64,000 bases of DNA from Aureivirga marina (GTDB taxonomy: Bacteria; Bacteroidota; Bacteroidia; Flavobacteriales; Flavobacteriaceae): the NCBI RefSeq assembly GCF_015767265.1, contig NZ_JADPIB010000002.1:124001-188000 (forward strand), read 5' to 3'. The position numbers and the translations under genes are program-made. Below the pieces are notes generated by a model. That model ran no database searches. It was not told the DNA's origin and saw nothing but the letters and a program-made list of their open reading frames with translations. Shown here one piece after another: positions 35,580 through 45,937 of this stretch (positions are counted from its first letter, which is position 1; every line of letters begins with the position of its first letter).

Positions 35580-37475
35580 ATGGAGGAAAAAAAATTTGAC
35601 GTAAAGTCCTTATTAGGGATGACATTGCTGTTTGGGCTAATGTTAGTATTCTTTTATTTGAATCAACCATCAGAGGAAGAACTAGCGGCGCAAGAAAAAG
35701 CAGCAAAAGTAAATGATTCAATTGCAGCAGCGCAAAAAGAAATTACAAGTCCAAAAACGGCATCTTACACAGATATGCCAGATTCATTGGCATTAGAAAA
35801 AGCAAAAGGAGAATTAGGACATTTTGCTTATAGTGCAGCAAAAGCACAAGACAAAACTACAGAATTAAAAAATGATTTAGTTAAGTTTGAAATTTCGAAT
35901 AAAGGAGGGTTTATTCATCAAGCAGAGCTTTTAACTTATAAAACTTATGATTCATTACCATTATATTTAATCAAAGATGGTAGTGCGAAATTCAACTTAT
36001 CTTTTCAAACATCAGATAATAGAACATTAAATTCAGAAGATTTATTCTTCGAGCCTAACCTAACTAAAAACGGAGAGAATCAAGTTCTTTCTATGAAACT
36101 TAAAGTTTCTGAAACACAATTTTTAGAATATCGATATGAGATGAAACCAAATGATTATATGGTTGATTTCTCTATTCGTTCACAAGGTTTAGGAAATGTA
36201 TTTAATTCATCACAGCCAATTCAATTAACTTGGAAAGCAGAAGGATTACGTCATGAAAAAAGCATGAAGTATGAAAACCAACACACTGCTTTATATTACG
36301 AGTTAGATGGAGATAAAGTAGATTATTTATCTGTTGGTGGTGATGATGATGAAAAAGAAGAAAATGTAACTTGGGTTGGATTTAAACAACACTTCTTCTC
36401 TTCTATTTTAATTACAGACAAAGCTTTCAAAACTGCAGAATTAAATAGTAAAAACATTTTTAAAGATGTTGAAACAGACACTACTATTACAAAAGATTTT
36501 GCAATGGTTACTCCTTTAGAATTAAATGGAGGAGAATTAAATTATAACATGAAATGGTTTTATGGACCAAATGATTATAATTTATTAAAAGATAAATATA
36601 GTAACTATAATCTTTATGAAATTGTTGATTTAGGTTGGGGAATTTTTGGTGTAATTAACCAATATATTTTCTATCCTATTTTTGATTTATTACAAGGGTT
36701 TGGATTAAACTACGGAATCTTAATTATCTTAATGACAATTGTTGTTCGTATTATCATGTCTCCACTAGTTTATAAATCATATTTATCTAGTGCGAAAATG
36801 AAAGTTCTACGTCCAGAAATTACTGAGATTAATGATAGACTTCCTGGAAAAGAAAACGCAATGAAGCGTCAACAAGAAACGATGAAATTATATGGTAAAG
36901 CTGGTGTAAGTCCAATGGCGGGATGTATTCCTGCATTGTTACAAATGCCTATTTTCTTTGCTTTATTCCGCTTCTTCCCATCGAATATCGATTTGAGACA
37001 AAAAGGATTCTTATGGGCGACAGATTTATCTTCTTATGATTCTATTTTAACTTTACCGTTTAATATTCCAATTTACGGTGATCACGTAGGTTTATTCCCA
37101 ATCTTAGCTGCAATTGCTATTTTCTTTTACATGAGAATGAGTCAAAGTCAGCAAATGAATATGCAACAACCTACACAAGAAGGAATGCCAGATATGCAAA
37201 AAATGATGAAGATGATGATGTATTTCTCTCCTATCATGATGTTGGTATTCTTTAACTTGTATGCTAGTTCGTTAAGTTTATACTATTTTGTATCTAACTT
37301 ATTAACAATCATCATTATGTTTGTAATTAAAAATTACATTATTAATGAAGATAAAATTCATGCACAAATTCAAGAAAACAAGCAAAAACCTAAGAAACAA
37401 TCTAAGTTTAAGCAACGTTTAGAAGATGCAATGAAACAAGCACAAGAGCAACAAGAAAAGCAAAAAAGAAAGTAA
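35580..37475 (+). CDS. yidC: Membrane protein insertase YidC
   Basis: 631 residues. The N-terminal anchor (SLLGMTLLFGLMLVFFYL) leads to a large periplasmic beta domain (~60-360) typical of Gram-negative YidC. The conserved insertase core follows: FGLNYGILIILMTIVVRIIMSPLVYKSY with the hydrophilic-groove arginine, then a coiled-coil cytoplasmic loop, YGKAGVSPMAGCIPALLQMP, and the last helices ending in LSLYYFVSNLLTIIIMFVIK. The C-terminal tail is basic and Gln/Lys-rich (ribosome contact). It inserts membrane proteins with or without Sec. It lies alone here, not beside rpmH as in other phyla. Confidence 0.96.
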   Translation: MEEKKFDVKSLLGMTLLFGLMLVFFYLNQPSEEELAAQEKAAKVNDSIAAAQKEITSPKTASYTDMPDSLALEKAKGELGHFAYSAAKAQDKTTELKNDLVKFEISNKGGFIHQAELLTYKTYDSLPLYLIKDGSAKFNLSFQTSDNRTLNSEDLFFEPNLTKNGENQVLSMKLKVSETQFLEYRYEMKPNDYMVDFSIRSQGLGNVFNSSQPIQLTWKAEGLRHEKSMKYENQHTALYYELDGDKVDYLSVGGDDDEKEENVTWVGFKQHFFSSILITDKAFKTAELNSKNIFKDVETDTTITKDFAMVTPLELNGGELNYNMKWFYGPNDYNLLKDKYSNYNLYEIVDLGWGIFGVINQYIFYPIFDLLQGFGLNYGILIILMTIVVRIIMSPLVYKSYLSSAKMKVLRPEITEINDRLPGKENAMKRQQETMKLYGKAGVSPMAGCIPALLQMPIFFALFRFFPSNIDLRQKGFLWATDLSSYDSILTLPFNIPIYGDHVGLFPILAAIAIFFYMRMSQSQQMNMQQPTQEGMPDMQKMMKMMMYFSPIMMLVFFNLYASSLSLYYFVSNLLTIIIMFVIKNYIINEDKIHAQIQENKQKPKKQSKFKQRLEDAMKQAQEQQEKQKRK

Positions 37476-37500
37476 ATTTTACTTAATTTTATAAAATTAA

Positions 37501-37537
37501 AAGCCATCTTAAGTTATTTTAAGATGGCTTTTTTTAT
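37501..37537 (+). terminator. yidC terminator
   Basis: Perfect AAGCCATCTTAA / TTAAGATGGCTT stem with a 6-base loop and T7 tail. Confidence 0.9.
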
Positions 37538-38006
37538 ATCATTTTTTTTCTTTCAAAGAGAAAACTTCCCTTTATATAAAATGTATTCATTCTAGTTATT
37601 TATTAAATATTTATTGAAATATCTGGCTTTTTAATTATTATATAAACTACACCAAAAAAACATTTTATTTAAAAGAACTCTTTATACAGTTTAAATTTCA
37701 CAACTTTTCTAAAATCCTTTATTGATTAGTGAATAATTACCACTTTTCTTAGAAGAAAATGTATGTTTTCAATATAATTTTAAAATTAAATAATTATCAA
37801 ATTACACTTCTAACTGTGAATCATAAGCTTATATTTTATATTATATTTAAAATTTCTCGTATTTACAATGTTATATATTAAATTTAACCTAATAATTTAA
37901 TTTATAAATAAAAAATTAACGTTTTATTAAAATTATTATTTTATAATAAAAAATATACATATTTTTAGCCAATAAATATTTAAGAATCCTAAAACGAATA
38001 ATTTTT
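37538..38006. other. Long AT-rich leader region before the 1953-residue T9SS gene
   Basis: About 470 bases without a credible coding frame, very rich in A and T. I found no TAnnTTTG element at a sensible position, no hairpin with convincing pairing and no repeat. It probably contains the promoter and 5' leader of the large secreted protein. Confidence 0.5.
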
Positions 38007-41000
38007 ATGAAAAAAATTACTTTATTATTTTTTCTGCTCACACTCCCTTTGCTTAGTTGGAAAGCTCAAGCACAGTGTCCAGATGGTGAAACTACTGTTC
38101 ACCTGAGTGTATACGGCGGAAGTGGTTTTGGTGAAGAATGGGTAAGTATTACTTCTGAAGAAAATGGTGAAGGTGACGTTATCTGGCAACAAGGTGATGA
38201 AATCGGAGAAAATTCTGGAACTATTGAAGTTGATATTTGTATCCCTACTGGTCAAACACTATATATAAACGCTTACGATAAATTCGATGGTGGTTGGGAA
38301 GGAGTAAAATATAAACTTACAGACCCTTCTGGTACCATTGTAATTGCTGACAACGGAGATGTTTCTCCTGATGATGGAAATGAGGATGGTAGTTCAGCTG
38401 CTTGGACAGATGATGACATCGAAGTTTCTGAAGAATTTATGTATACACCTCCTACATGTCCAGCACCATCAAATATTGATGTAACTGCGATGGCTACTAC
38501 AGCTGATATTACTTGGGCTACAGGAAGTGCAACTGCTTGGGAAATTATCGTACAAGAAGAAGGTGAAGCTGCTCCTGGAGATGATACTACAGGAACAGAT
38601 GTTGATACTACTCCATCTTATTCTGCAACAAGTTTAACTGAAAATACTTCTTATACTATATATGTTAGAGATGTATGTGCAGCAGACGATAAAAGTTCTT
38701 GGACTTCAATGACTTTTACAACTCCTTATGCATGTCCATTCCCAACAGAATTAAATGTTTCTGGAATTACTGGTGAAGGAGCAACAGTAACTTGGGTTAC
38801 TGGTGGTTCTACTACTTGGGAAATCATTATTCAAACTGCTGGAAATGATGCTCCAACTGAAACTTCTACAGGAACAGAGGTTACAACAACTTCTTCTTAT
38901 GAAGCATCTGATTTAAATGGTGTAACACAATACGAAGTTTATGTAAGAGATATCTGTTCTGATGATGAGAAAAGTTTATGGACTGGTCCATTTTCATTTG
39001 AAACTCTTTGTGCTACTGTAATTCCTTATTATAATCAAAATTTTGCTTCTTACATCCCTAATTGTTGGGAAGAAGCAACTGGTGGAACAGTAACTACAGG
39101 ACCTGCTACTTTTACAGGAAATTCTTGGATTCAAGATGATTTTGGTAATGACACTGGTCATATCAATGGAAAATCTGCAAGATATGAGTTATGGCAATCA
39201 GGGGCAATGGATTGGTTAGTTTCTCCAACTTTCGAAATCCCAGCAGATGAAGCTCACGAATTGAATTTCGATATTGCTTTAACAAAATGGAATAACACAG
39301 ATAGTGAACCACTTGGTGGAGAACACTATGTTCACTTATTATATACAAATGATGGTGGAACAACTTGGAATACTATCCAAACTTGGGATAGTGACTCTGT
39401 TGTTTCAAACACTGGAGATAACATTAATATCTCATTAGAAACTATTACTGGTACAGTAAGATTTGCTTTCTTAGCTCAAGAAATCGCTGAAGGAGGAGAT
39501 GCTAATTTTTATGTTGATAACTTCTCTGTAAGAACTCCACCAACTTGTCCTGTTCCTTCTGAATTAACTTTAGGTAATATATCTGATACTACAGCTGAAA
39601 TTAGCTGGACTACTGGAGGTGCAACTTCATGGGATGTAATTTATTTAACAGCAGGTTCTCCTTTTCCTTCTGAAGATGCTACAACTAACGTTTCTACAAC
39701 AACAGTTAATACTAATTATGAAGTTACTGGATTATCTCCTGTTACTGAATATGATGTTTATGTAAGAGATATTTGTGCAGATGATGACAAAAGTTATTGG
39801 GTAGGACCTATTACTTTCACAACAGAATGTGCAGCTTTTGATATTACTTATGTTGAAAACTATGATGAATATATCCCTAATTGCTGGGAAGAAGCAACTG
39901 CTGGAACTTTAACTGATGGTCCAGAAAATTTTGGAAGTTCAGTTTGGACACAAGATGATTTCGGAAATAATACTACAGGAGCTAATGGAGAATCTGCAAG
40001 AACAAACTTATTTGGTTCTGGTAGTTTACAATGGTTAATATCTCCACTAATTATTGTTCCAAATGATGGTTCTACTTATCAAGTAAACTATGATGCTGCT
40101 TTAACTGGTTTCTCAAATCAAAATGAAGCTGAAATTGGAGCAGGTCATGCAGTTTATGTTTTATATAAATTACAATCTGAAACAGAATGGACTACGATTG
40201 CTACATATAACTCAACTACTACTGTTTCTAATACTGGTCAAAATGATAGTGCATATTTAGAAGGTATCTCTGGTACTGTACAAATCGCTTTTGTTTCTGA
40301 AGAACTTGCTTCAGGAGGTGATACTAATTTTTATATTGATAATTTCAAAATTGAACAAGCACCAACTTGTTTAACTCCAAATGGATTAATTGCTGGAAGT
40401 ATTACCGCTAACACAGCTGAATTAGAGTGGAATGGTGGAAATGGTGAATCATGGGATATTGTAATTCAAGAAGAAGGTGCTGGAGCTCCAGATGATACAA
40501 CAGTTCCAACTGTTGAAGCTCACACTGAACAAACTTACACTGTTACAGCATTAACTTCAAATACAACTTACGAGTATTATATTCAATCAAATTGTGCTGG
40601 AGATGATGAATCTATTTGGGTTGGACCTTTTGTATTCTCAACTCCTTGTGATAACTTAATGCCAGCTTATAATCAAGATTTTACAACTTATCTTCCTGAT
40701 TGTTGGTCAGAAGGAAATGGAGGATCTATCGCTGATGGACCATCAAATACAAATGATAATGATGATTGGGAACAAGATTCTTTTGGAAATGATGATACAA
40801 ATGCTTTTGGACAATCTGCAAAAGTTCAATTATCAGGATCAGGTGGAAAAGGATGGTTAATCTCTCCAAATTTTGATATCCCTGACACAGATTTACATGA
40901 AGTAAGATTTGATATAGCTTTAACTAACTTCTCTACTGGATCTACTACAATGGATTCTGATCACTCTGTAACATTACTTTATACTAATGACTTAGGAGCA

Positions 41001-43868
41001 ACTTGGAATACATTAGTAACTTGGAATGGTGATTCTGTAATTTCTAATACTGGTCAAGAAGAATTTGCTTATTTAAATGGAGTTAGTGGAACTGTACAAT
41101 TTGCTTTCTTCGCTGATGAATCAGCTTGGGGAAGTACTTCTAATTTCTTTATTGATAACTTTAAAGTACAATTAGCTCCTTCTTGTCAACAACCAACAGA
41201 ATTAGAAGGAACTGTTCTTTCAGGTACTGAAGCTACTTTAGTTTGGAATGGTGGAAATGGAACATCTTGGGATATCGTAATTCAAGATGCTGGAACTGGA
41301 ACTCCTACTGAAACTACAACAATTACTGTTGAAGATCATGATGCAACAACATATGATGCAACAACTTTAACTCCTTTAACAGATTATGAGTATTATGTAA
41401 GAAGCACTTGTTCTGATACAGAAGATAGTTTCTGGTCTGGACCATTTACTTTCTCTACTCCATGTGCAAACTATACTCCTGAATATTTAGAGCAATTCGA
41501 AACATTCTTAGCTGAATGTTGGGAAGAAGGTACTGCTGGAACTTTAACAGAAGGACCTGACTCTATAGGAAGTGCATCTTGGACTGGTGATGATTTCGTA
41601 AATGATACATCTCACATGAACGTAAGATCTGCTAAAATCAATATTTTTGGTTCTTCAGGATCTTATAACTGGTTAATTTCTCCAAACATTGATATTCCAG
41701 ATACAGAAACTCATGAAGTTTCTTTCGACTTAGGATTAACTTCTTGGAATAATACAAATGAAGCTACATTAGGAGAATCTCAAACTGTAAATTTATTGTA
41801 TACAAATGATGGTGGTACTACTTGGAACACTTTAAAAACTTGGGACAATACTACTCCAATTTCTAATACAGGACAATTCGAATTTGTAACATTAGATGGA
41901 ATTTCTGGTGTTGTTAAATTTGCAATGGTTACACTTTCTCAAAGTTCTGGTGATGTTGATTTCTTCATGGATAACTTTAGAGTAAGAATTGCTCCTTCTT
42001 GTATTCAACCTACTAACTTAATTGTAGATAATATTTTAGCAACAAGTGCTGATATTGAATGGACTGCAGGTAGTGGTTCTTCTTGGGATATCATCATTCA
42101 AACTGCTAACTTTGATGATCCTAATGCTGATTCTACTCCAACTGTTGCTCAACATGATGCTACATCATATGAAGCTACTGGATTAGAACCAAGTACTTTA
42201 TATGAAGTTTATGTAAGAGATTACTGTTCTGCTGATGATCAAAGTTTCTGGACTGGTCCATATACATTCACAACACCATGTGCTGACTTTAATGAAATTC
42301 CATATTTAGAAGGATTTAATTCATTTACAGCTTCTGAAGAATGTTGGACTGTTTTAAATGCAAATACTGATTCTGATGAATGGGATTTAGATTTTGATGG
42401 AACTTTCTCTGAAGGAGATCAATCTGCAAGTTTAAAAACTGACTTAAACAATGGAAATAACAATGATTTCTTAGTTTCTCCAGGAATTAACTTAACAGGT
42501 GATGATATTTTAAGATTCAAATTTAAAGTTGGTTCTGAAATTCAAGGAGATAAATTCCAAATTTTAGTTTCAGAAGAAAATAATTTTGATTTATATACTC
42601 CTGACGCTGATGGAAATGATGCAACAAATGGAATTACAGTATTATTAGCTGCTCCAAATGATGTTTATTCTAATATTGAATTTGAGCAAGTAGAAATTGA
42701 TTTATCTTCAATGTCTGGAGTTCATTTCTTCGCATGGCATGTACCAAATACTCCAGGTGAAGATGGAACTAGCATCACAATTGATGATGTGAAGTTTATC
42801 CCAACTCCTAACTGTACTGCTCCAACAAATATCATGACTTCTGATATTACAGATACTTCTGCTACATTAAGCTGGGATGATCCAGGAAATGTTGGAAACT
42901 TTGATGTTGCTGCTGTTCCTTTTGGAGCTGGATTACCAACAACTTGGACTGAAGTTACTGCAACTTCTTATAACTTTACAGGATTAGATCCAAATACTAA
43001 ATATGACTTATATGTAAGATCTGTTTGTGAGGATAACATTAACGAAAGTGAGTGGAGTGACCCTCAACACATCAAAACTGCATGTGGTGTAATTGATAGT
43101 TTACCTTGGATTGAAGATTTCGAAGCTATGGAAGAAGTAGGTGTAGATATCTTACCAGAATGTATGGAAGGTGAAGGTGTTTATTACATGTCATTAGATC
43201 AACCTGCTACATTTAACAGATCTGCTTATAGTGGTGATAATTATGTTGCAATTGATTTTAATTCTGATGCTTGGATTAAAACTCCATATTTTAACTTAGA
43301 CAAAGACAAAAACTATAAATTAAAATTCAAATATAGCACAAGTGGATTCGCTGGATTCCAATTCTCAGCTTGGTTTGGAACTTCAAGAGATGTATCTAGT
43401 TATGAAGGACATCCAATTGGATTTACAATGGGTGATGATGCTGGAGAACAACTTGTAAATGAAGAATATGTTGAGTATAGTGCTGTATTCTCTCCTTTAG
43501 AAAGTGGAAATCACTCAATTGGATTACACTTTGTATCTGATAACATTGCTTTCTTCTTAAATATTGATGATATCGAATTAGAAGAAACTACAGATGAAGT
43601 AACAAATCCAATTAATATCGGAGTTGATGACTTTGCTTTAGAAGGATTAAACTTATATCCAAACCCAACTTCAGATATCTTGAATGTTGAGTATCAAAAA
43701 TCTATTGATGCAATTTCAATTGTAAACTTATTAGGACAAGAAGTAATTAACATTGCTCCTAACACTAATAAGCAAAGAATTGATTTAAGCGAATTAGCTA
43801 CTGGTACTTATATCGTAAAAGTTGTTTCTGGAAACGATTTTGGAACATATAAGATTATGAAAAACTAG
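38007..43868 (+). CDS. Giant T9SS-secreted adhesin-like protein (FN3 / cleaved-adhesin modules)
   Basis: 1953 residues with signal peptide (ending WKAQAQ). An N-terminal beta domain (~24-150) is followed by alternation of FN3 domains, each opening with a Cys-x-x-P-(S/T) motif (seven seen: CPAPSNI, CPFPTEL, CPVPSEL, CLTPNGL, CQQPTEL, CIQPTNL, CTAPTNI), and six choice-of-anchor/cleaved-adhesin-like sandwiches containing CWEEAT-type starts, WLISP strands and FYVDNF ends. A T9SS type A sorting domain starts at LNLYPNPTSDIL. Similar module types occur in gingipain adhesin regions. No protease domain is present; an adhesive surface or matrix role is inferred. Confidence 0.9.
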   Translation: MKKITLLFFLLTLPLLSWKAQAQCPDGETTVHLSVYGGSGFGEEWVSITSEENGEGDVIWQQGDEIGENSGTIEVDICIPTGQTLYINAYDKFDGGWEGVKYKLTDPSGTIVIADNGDVSPDDGNEDGSSAAWTDDDIEVSEEFMYTPPTCPAPSNIDVTAMATTADITWATGSATAWEIIVQEEGEAAPGDDTTGTDVDTTPSYSATSLTENTSYTIYVRDVCAADDKSSWTSMTFTTPYACPFPTELNVSGITGEGATVTWVTGGSTTWEIIIQTAGNDAPTETSTGTEVTTTSSYEASDLNGVTQYEVYVRDICSDDEKSLWTGPFSFETLCATVIPYYNQNFASYIPNCWEEATGGTVTTGPATFTGNSWIQDDFGNDTGHINGKSARYELWQSGAMDWLVSPTFEIPADEAHELNFDIALTKWNNTDSEPLGGEHYVHLLYTNDGGTTWNTIQTWDSDSVVSNTGDNINISLETITGTVRFAFLAQEIAEGGDANFYVDNFSVRTPPTCPVPSELTLGNISDTTAEISWTTGGATSWDVIYLTAGSPFPSEDATTNVSTTTVNTNYEVTGLSPVTEYDVYVRDICADDDKSYWVGPITFTTECAAFDITYVENYDEYIPNCWEEATAGTLTDGPENFGSSVWTQDDFGNNTTGANGESARTNLFGSGSLQWLISPLIIVPNDGSTYQVNYDAALTGFSNQNEAEIGAGHAVYVLYKLQSETEWTTIATYNSTTTVSNTGQNDSAYLEGISGTVQIAFVSEELASGGDTNFYIDNFKIEQAPTCLTPNGLIAGSITANTAELEWNGGNGESWDIVIQEEGAGAPDDTTVPTVEAHTEQTYTVTALTSNTTYEYYIQSNCAGDDESIWVGPFVFSTPCDNLMPAYNQDFTTYLPDCWSEGNGGSIADGPSNTNDNDDWEQDSFGNDDTNAFGQSAKVQLSGSGGKGWLISPNFDIPDTDLHEVRFDIALTNFSTGSTTMDSDHSVTLLYTNDLGATWNTLVTWNGDSVISNTGQEEFAYLNGVSGTVQFAFFADESAWGSTSNFFIDNFKVQLAPSCQQPTELEGTVLSGTEATLVWNGGNGTSWDIVIQDAGTGTPTETTTITVEDHDATTYDATTLTPLTDYEYYVRSTCSDTEDSFWSGPFTFSTPCANYTPEYLEQFETFLAECWEEGTAGTLTEGPDSIGSASWTGDDFVNDTSHMNVRSAKINIFGSSGSYNWLISPNIDIPDTETHEVSFDLGLTSWNNTNEATLGESQTVNLLYTNDGGTTWNTLKTWDNTTPISNTGQFEFVTLDGISGVVKFAMVTLSQSSGDVDFFMDNFRVRIAPSCIQPTNLIVDNILATSADIEWTAGSGSSWDIIIQTANFDDPNADSTPTVAQHDATSYEATGLEPSTLYEVYVRDYCSADDQSFWTGPYTFTTPCADFNEIPYLEGFNSFTASEECWTVLNANTDSDEWDLDFDGTFSEGDQSASLKTDLNNGNNNDFLVSPGINLTGDDILRFKFKVGSEIQGDKFQILVSEENNFDLYTPDADGNDATNGITVLLAAPNDVYSNIEFEQVEIDLSSMSGVHFFAWHVPNTPGEDGTSITIDDVKFIPTPNCTAPTNIMTSDITDTSATLSWDDPGNVGNFDVAAVPFGAGLPTTWTEVTATSYNFTGLDPNTKYDLYVRSVCEDNINESEWSDPQHIKTACGVIDSLPWIEDFEAMEEVGVDILPECMEGEGVYYMSLDQPATFNRSAYSGDNYVAIDFNSDAWIKTPYFNLDKDKNYKLKFKYSTSGFAGFQFSAWFGTSRDVSSYEGHPIGFTMGDDAGEQLVNEEYVEYSAVFSPLESGNHSIGLHFVSDNIAFFLNIDDIELEETTDEVTNPINIGVDDFALEGLNLYPNPTSDILNVEYQKSIDAISIVNLLGQEVINIAPNTNKQRIDLSELATGTYIVKVVSGNDFGTYKIMKN

Positions 43869-43890
43869 GTTTTTTTAAATATTTTAAATT

Positions 43891-43922
43891 AAAAGCTCTC
43901 ATTTTATGAGAGCTTTTTTTTT
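43891..43922 (+). terminator. Terminator of the giant T9SS gene
   Basis: AAAGCTCTCAT / ATGAGAGCTTT stem, short loop, T9 tail. Confidence 0.9.
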
Positions 43923-43965
43923 ATATGTACTTTTGGTGAAAATATCTTAATTTCATTTAAGCTAA

Positions 43966-44151
43966 AAATTTATTGGCTTAGGGATTGAAGAGAAAAGCTT
44001 TTCTTTTTGAAAATTAAAAATCCTTAACAAAAAGTAGCGACCAGCGGATGCTCACGGATTGTTTTAGGAGTTTTTATTTGAAAAAAGAAAACTTACAACG
44101 AAAAGCCCGACCTTTTTTGACTTTATTCAAAAAAGGAAAGCTCCAAAATAT
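43966..44151 (+). other. Structured intergenic element
   Basis: The spacer before the glycosyltransferase gene is richer in paired segments and in G/C than other gaps here. TTAGGGATT pairs with AATCCTTAA (one G-T) around a perfect 14-base palindrome AGAAAAGCTTTTCT (43991-44004); further on, CCTTTTTTG pairs with CAAAAAAGG, inside an outer GGAG / CTCC pairing. A TACTTTTG -7-like box at 43928-43935 lies upstream. It could be an RNA element, a mobile intergenic repeat, or remnant of a lost gene. Confidence 0.4.
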
Positions 44152-44166
44152 TTAAATAAAGAAACA

Positions 44167-45111
44167 TTGAAATTTTCACTTGTAATACCAGTTTATAACC
44201 GACCTGAAGAAATAAATGAACTGCTGGATAGTTTGACAAAGCAGCAGAAATTTGAAGATGATTTTGAAATAATTATCGTGGAAGATGGTTCTGATAAAAC
44301 TTCAAAAAATATCGTAGAGAAATATAACAATTCTCTAAATATTCATTATTATTTTAAAGAAAATTCGGGTGCTGGACAAAGTAGAAATTACGGAATGGAA
44401 AGAGCCAATGGTGATTATTTTATCATTTTAGATTCTGATTGTATTATTCCTGAATTTTATTTATTTAATGTTTCAGAAGCTTTAAAAAAACAATATACAG
44501 ATGCTTTTGGCGGACCAGATGCTGCACATGATTCGTTTACGATAACACAAAAAGCAATTAATTATTCGATGACTTCCTTATTGACAACTGGAGGAATTCG
44601 AGGAAAAAAAAATGGAATTGGGAAGTTTCAATTGCGAAGTTTCAATATGGGAATTTCAAAAAAAGCTTTTGAAAAAACGAATGGATTTAGCAAAATGAAA
44701 TATGGAGAAGATATTGATATGACATTTCGACTTTGGGAAAATAGATTTGAAACACAATTAATTCCATCAGCATTTGTCTATCATAAAAGAAGAGCTACAT
44801 TAAAAGCATTCTTCAAACAAACATATAATTTCGGTACTGCGCGACCTATTTTAAATAGAAAATATCCAGAATCTAGAAAACTTACTTTCTGGTTTCCTTC
44901 TTTATTTGTATTGTTTTTCATATTTGCAATTATTTGTAGTTTCTTTCAATTTTATATTCCATTTTATTTTATCGGAGTTTATTTAGCTTTAAATTTCTTT
45001 GCATCTACCCTTTTAAATAAAAATGCTATTGTCGGACTTTTATCTATAATTACAACAATTGTTCAATTTTTTGGATATGGTTTAGGATTTTTAAAGAGTA
45101 AATTATTTTAA
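44167..45111 (+). CDS. Family 2 glycosyltransferase, membrane-associated
   Basis: 314 residues starting at TTG 44167 (KFSLVIPVYNRPEE); no ATG fits the beginning of the GT-A fold better. The GT2 markers are VIPVYNR, the acid pair in ILDSDC (DxD-like), and GEDIDMTFRLW, the ED motif of the acceptor side. Two or three hydrophobic segments close the protein (FPSLFVLFFIFAIICSFF, then the ASTLL and GLLSIITTIVQFF stretches). It transfers a sugar from a nucleotide or lipid donor at the inner membrane; donor and acceptor are unknown. First gene of an operon with murQ. Confidence 0.9.
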   Translation: MKFSLVIPVYNRPEEINELLDSLTKQQKFEDDFEIIIVEDGSDKTSKNIVEKYNNSLNIHYYFKENSGAGQSRNYGMERANGDYFIILDSDCIIPEFYLFNVSEALKKQYTDAFGGPDAAHDSFTITQKAINYSMTSLLTTGGIRGKKNGIGKFQLRSFNMGISKKAFEKTNGFSKMKYGEDIDMTFRLWENRFETQLIPSAFVYHKRRATLKAFFKQTYNFGTARPILNRKYPESRKLTFWFPSLFVLFFIFAIICSFFQFYIPFYFIGVYLALNFFASTLLNKNAIVGLLSIITTIVQFFGYGLGFLKSKLF

Positions 45112-45124
45112 ATATTTTTGAAGT

Positions 45125-45937
45125 ATGAATTTTGAAAAAACAACTGAAAAAGACTCGAATTACAATCATTTAGAAAAAATGAGTGTACATGAGCTTCTTT
45201 TAAATATAAATAATGAAGATCAAAAAGTTGCAAATGCAGTTTTAGAAGCAATTCCTATGATTGAAAAATTTGTAGAAGAATTGGTTTTAAAATTAAAAAA
45301 AGGAGGAAGACTTTTTTACATCGGAGCTGGCACAAGTGGGCGATTAGGAATTTTAGATGCTTCAGAATGTCCACCAACATTTGGAGTTTCACATGATGTC
45401 GTAATAGGATTAATTGCAGGTGGAGATACAGCAATTAGAAAAGCTGTTGAAAATGCAGAAGACGACAAAGAACAAGCTTGGAAAGACTTAAATCAATATC
45501 AAATTACTGAAAATGATTCAGTTGTTGGAATTGCTGCTTCAGGTACAACACCATATGTGATTGGAGGAATTGAGCAAGCAACAAAATTTGGCTGCACAAC
45601 AGCTTGTATAACTTGTAATGAAAAGAGTCCATTATCGACAGTTGCTACATATCCTATAGAAGTCATTGTTGGACCAGAATTTGTGACAGGTAGTTCTAGA
45701 ATGAAAGCGGGAACTGCGCAAAAGATGGTTTTAAACATGATTTCTACTTCAGCAATGATTCAATTGGGAAGAATCAAAGGGAATAAAATGGTAGATATGC
45801 AGCTTTCGAATGATAAATTAGTCAATCGTGGAACTCGAATGTTAATGGAAGAATTACAGATTGAAGAATCAGAAGCAAAACAACTTTTAGAAAAATATAA
45901 AGGCGTTCGAAATGCATTAAATAATTATAAAAAATGA
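45125..45937 (+). CDS. murQ: N-acetylmuramic acid 6-phosphate etherase
   Basis: 270 residues with a SIS (sugar isomerase) domain: FYIGAGTSGRLGILDASECPP, the IAGGDTAIRKAVENAEDD segment and ASGTTPYVIGG are diagnostic, and the TGSSRMKAGTAQKM motif follows. It cleaves the lactyl ether of MurNAc-6-phosphate to give GlcNAc-6-phosphate plus lactate in cell-wall recycling. It starts 13 bases after the glycosyltransferase and overlaps the next gene by 4 bases, so these genes are co-transcribed. A MurNAc kinase or PTS is not in the window. Confidence 0.97.
   Translation: MNFEKTTEKDSNYNHLEKMSVHELLLNINNEDQKVANAVLEAIPMIEKFVEELVLKLKKGGRLFYIGAGTSGRLGILDASECPPTFGVSHDVVIGLIAGGDTAIRKAVENAEDDKEQAWKDLNQYQITENDSVVGIAASGTTPYVIGGIEQATKFGCTTACITCNEKSPLSTVATYPIEVIVGPEFVTGSSRMKAGTAQKMVLNMISTSAMIQLGRIKGNKMVDMQLSNDKLVNRGTRMLMEELQIEESEAKQLLEKYKGVRNALNNYKK

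Noticed and set aside
37538-38006. Riboswitch in the long leader of the giant T9SS gene
   Set aside because: No conserved riboswitch motif or stable stem was seen, and the sequence is uniformly AT-rich.
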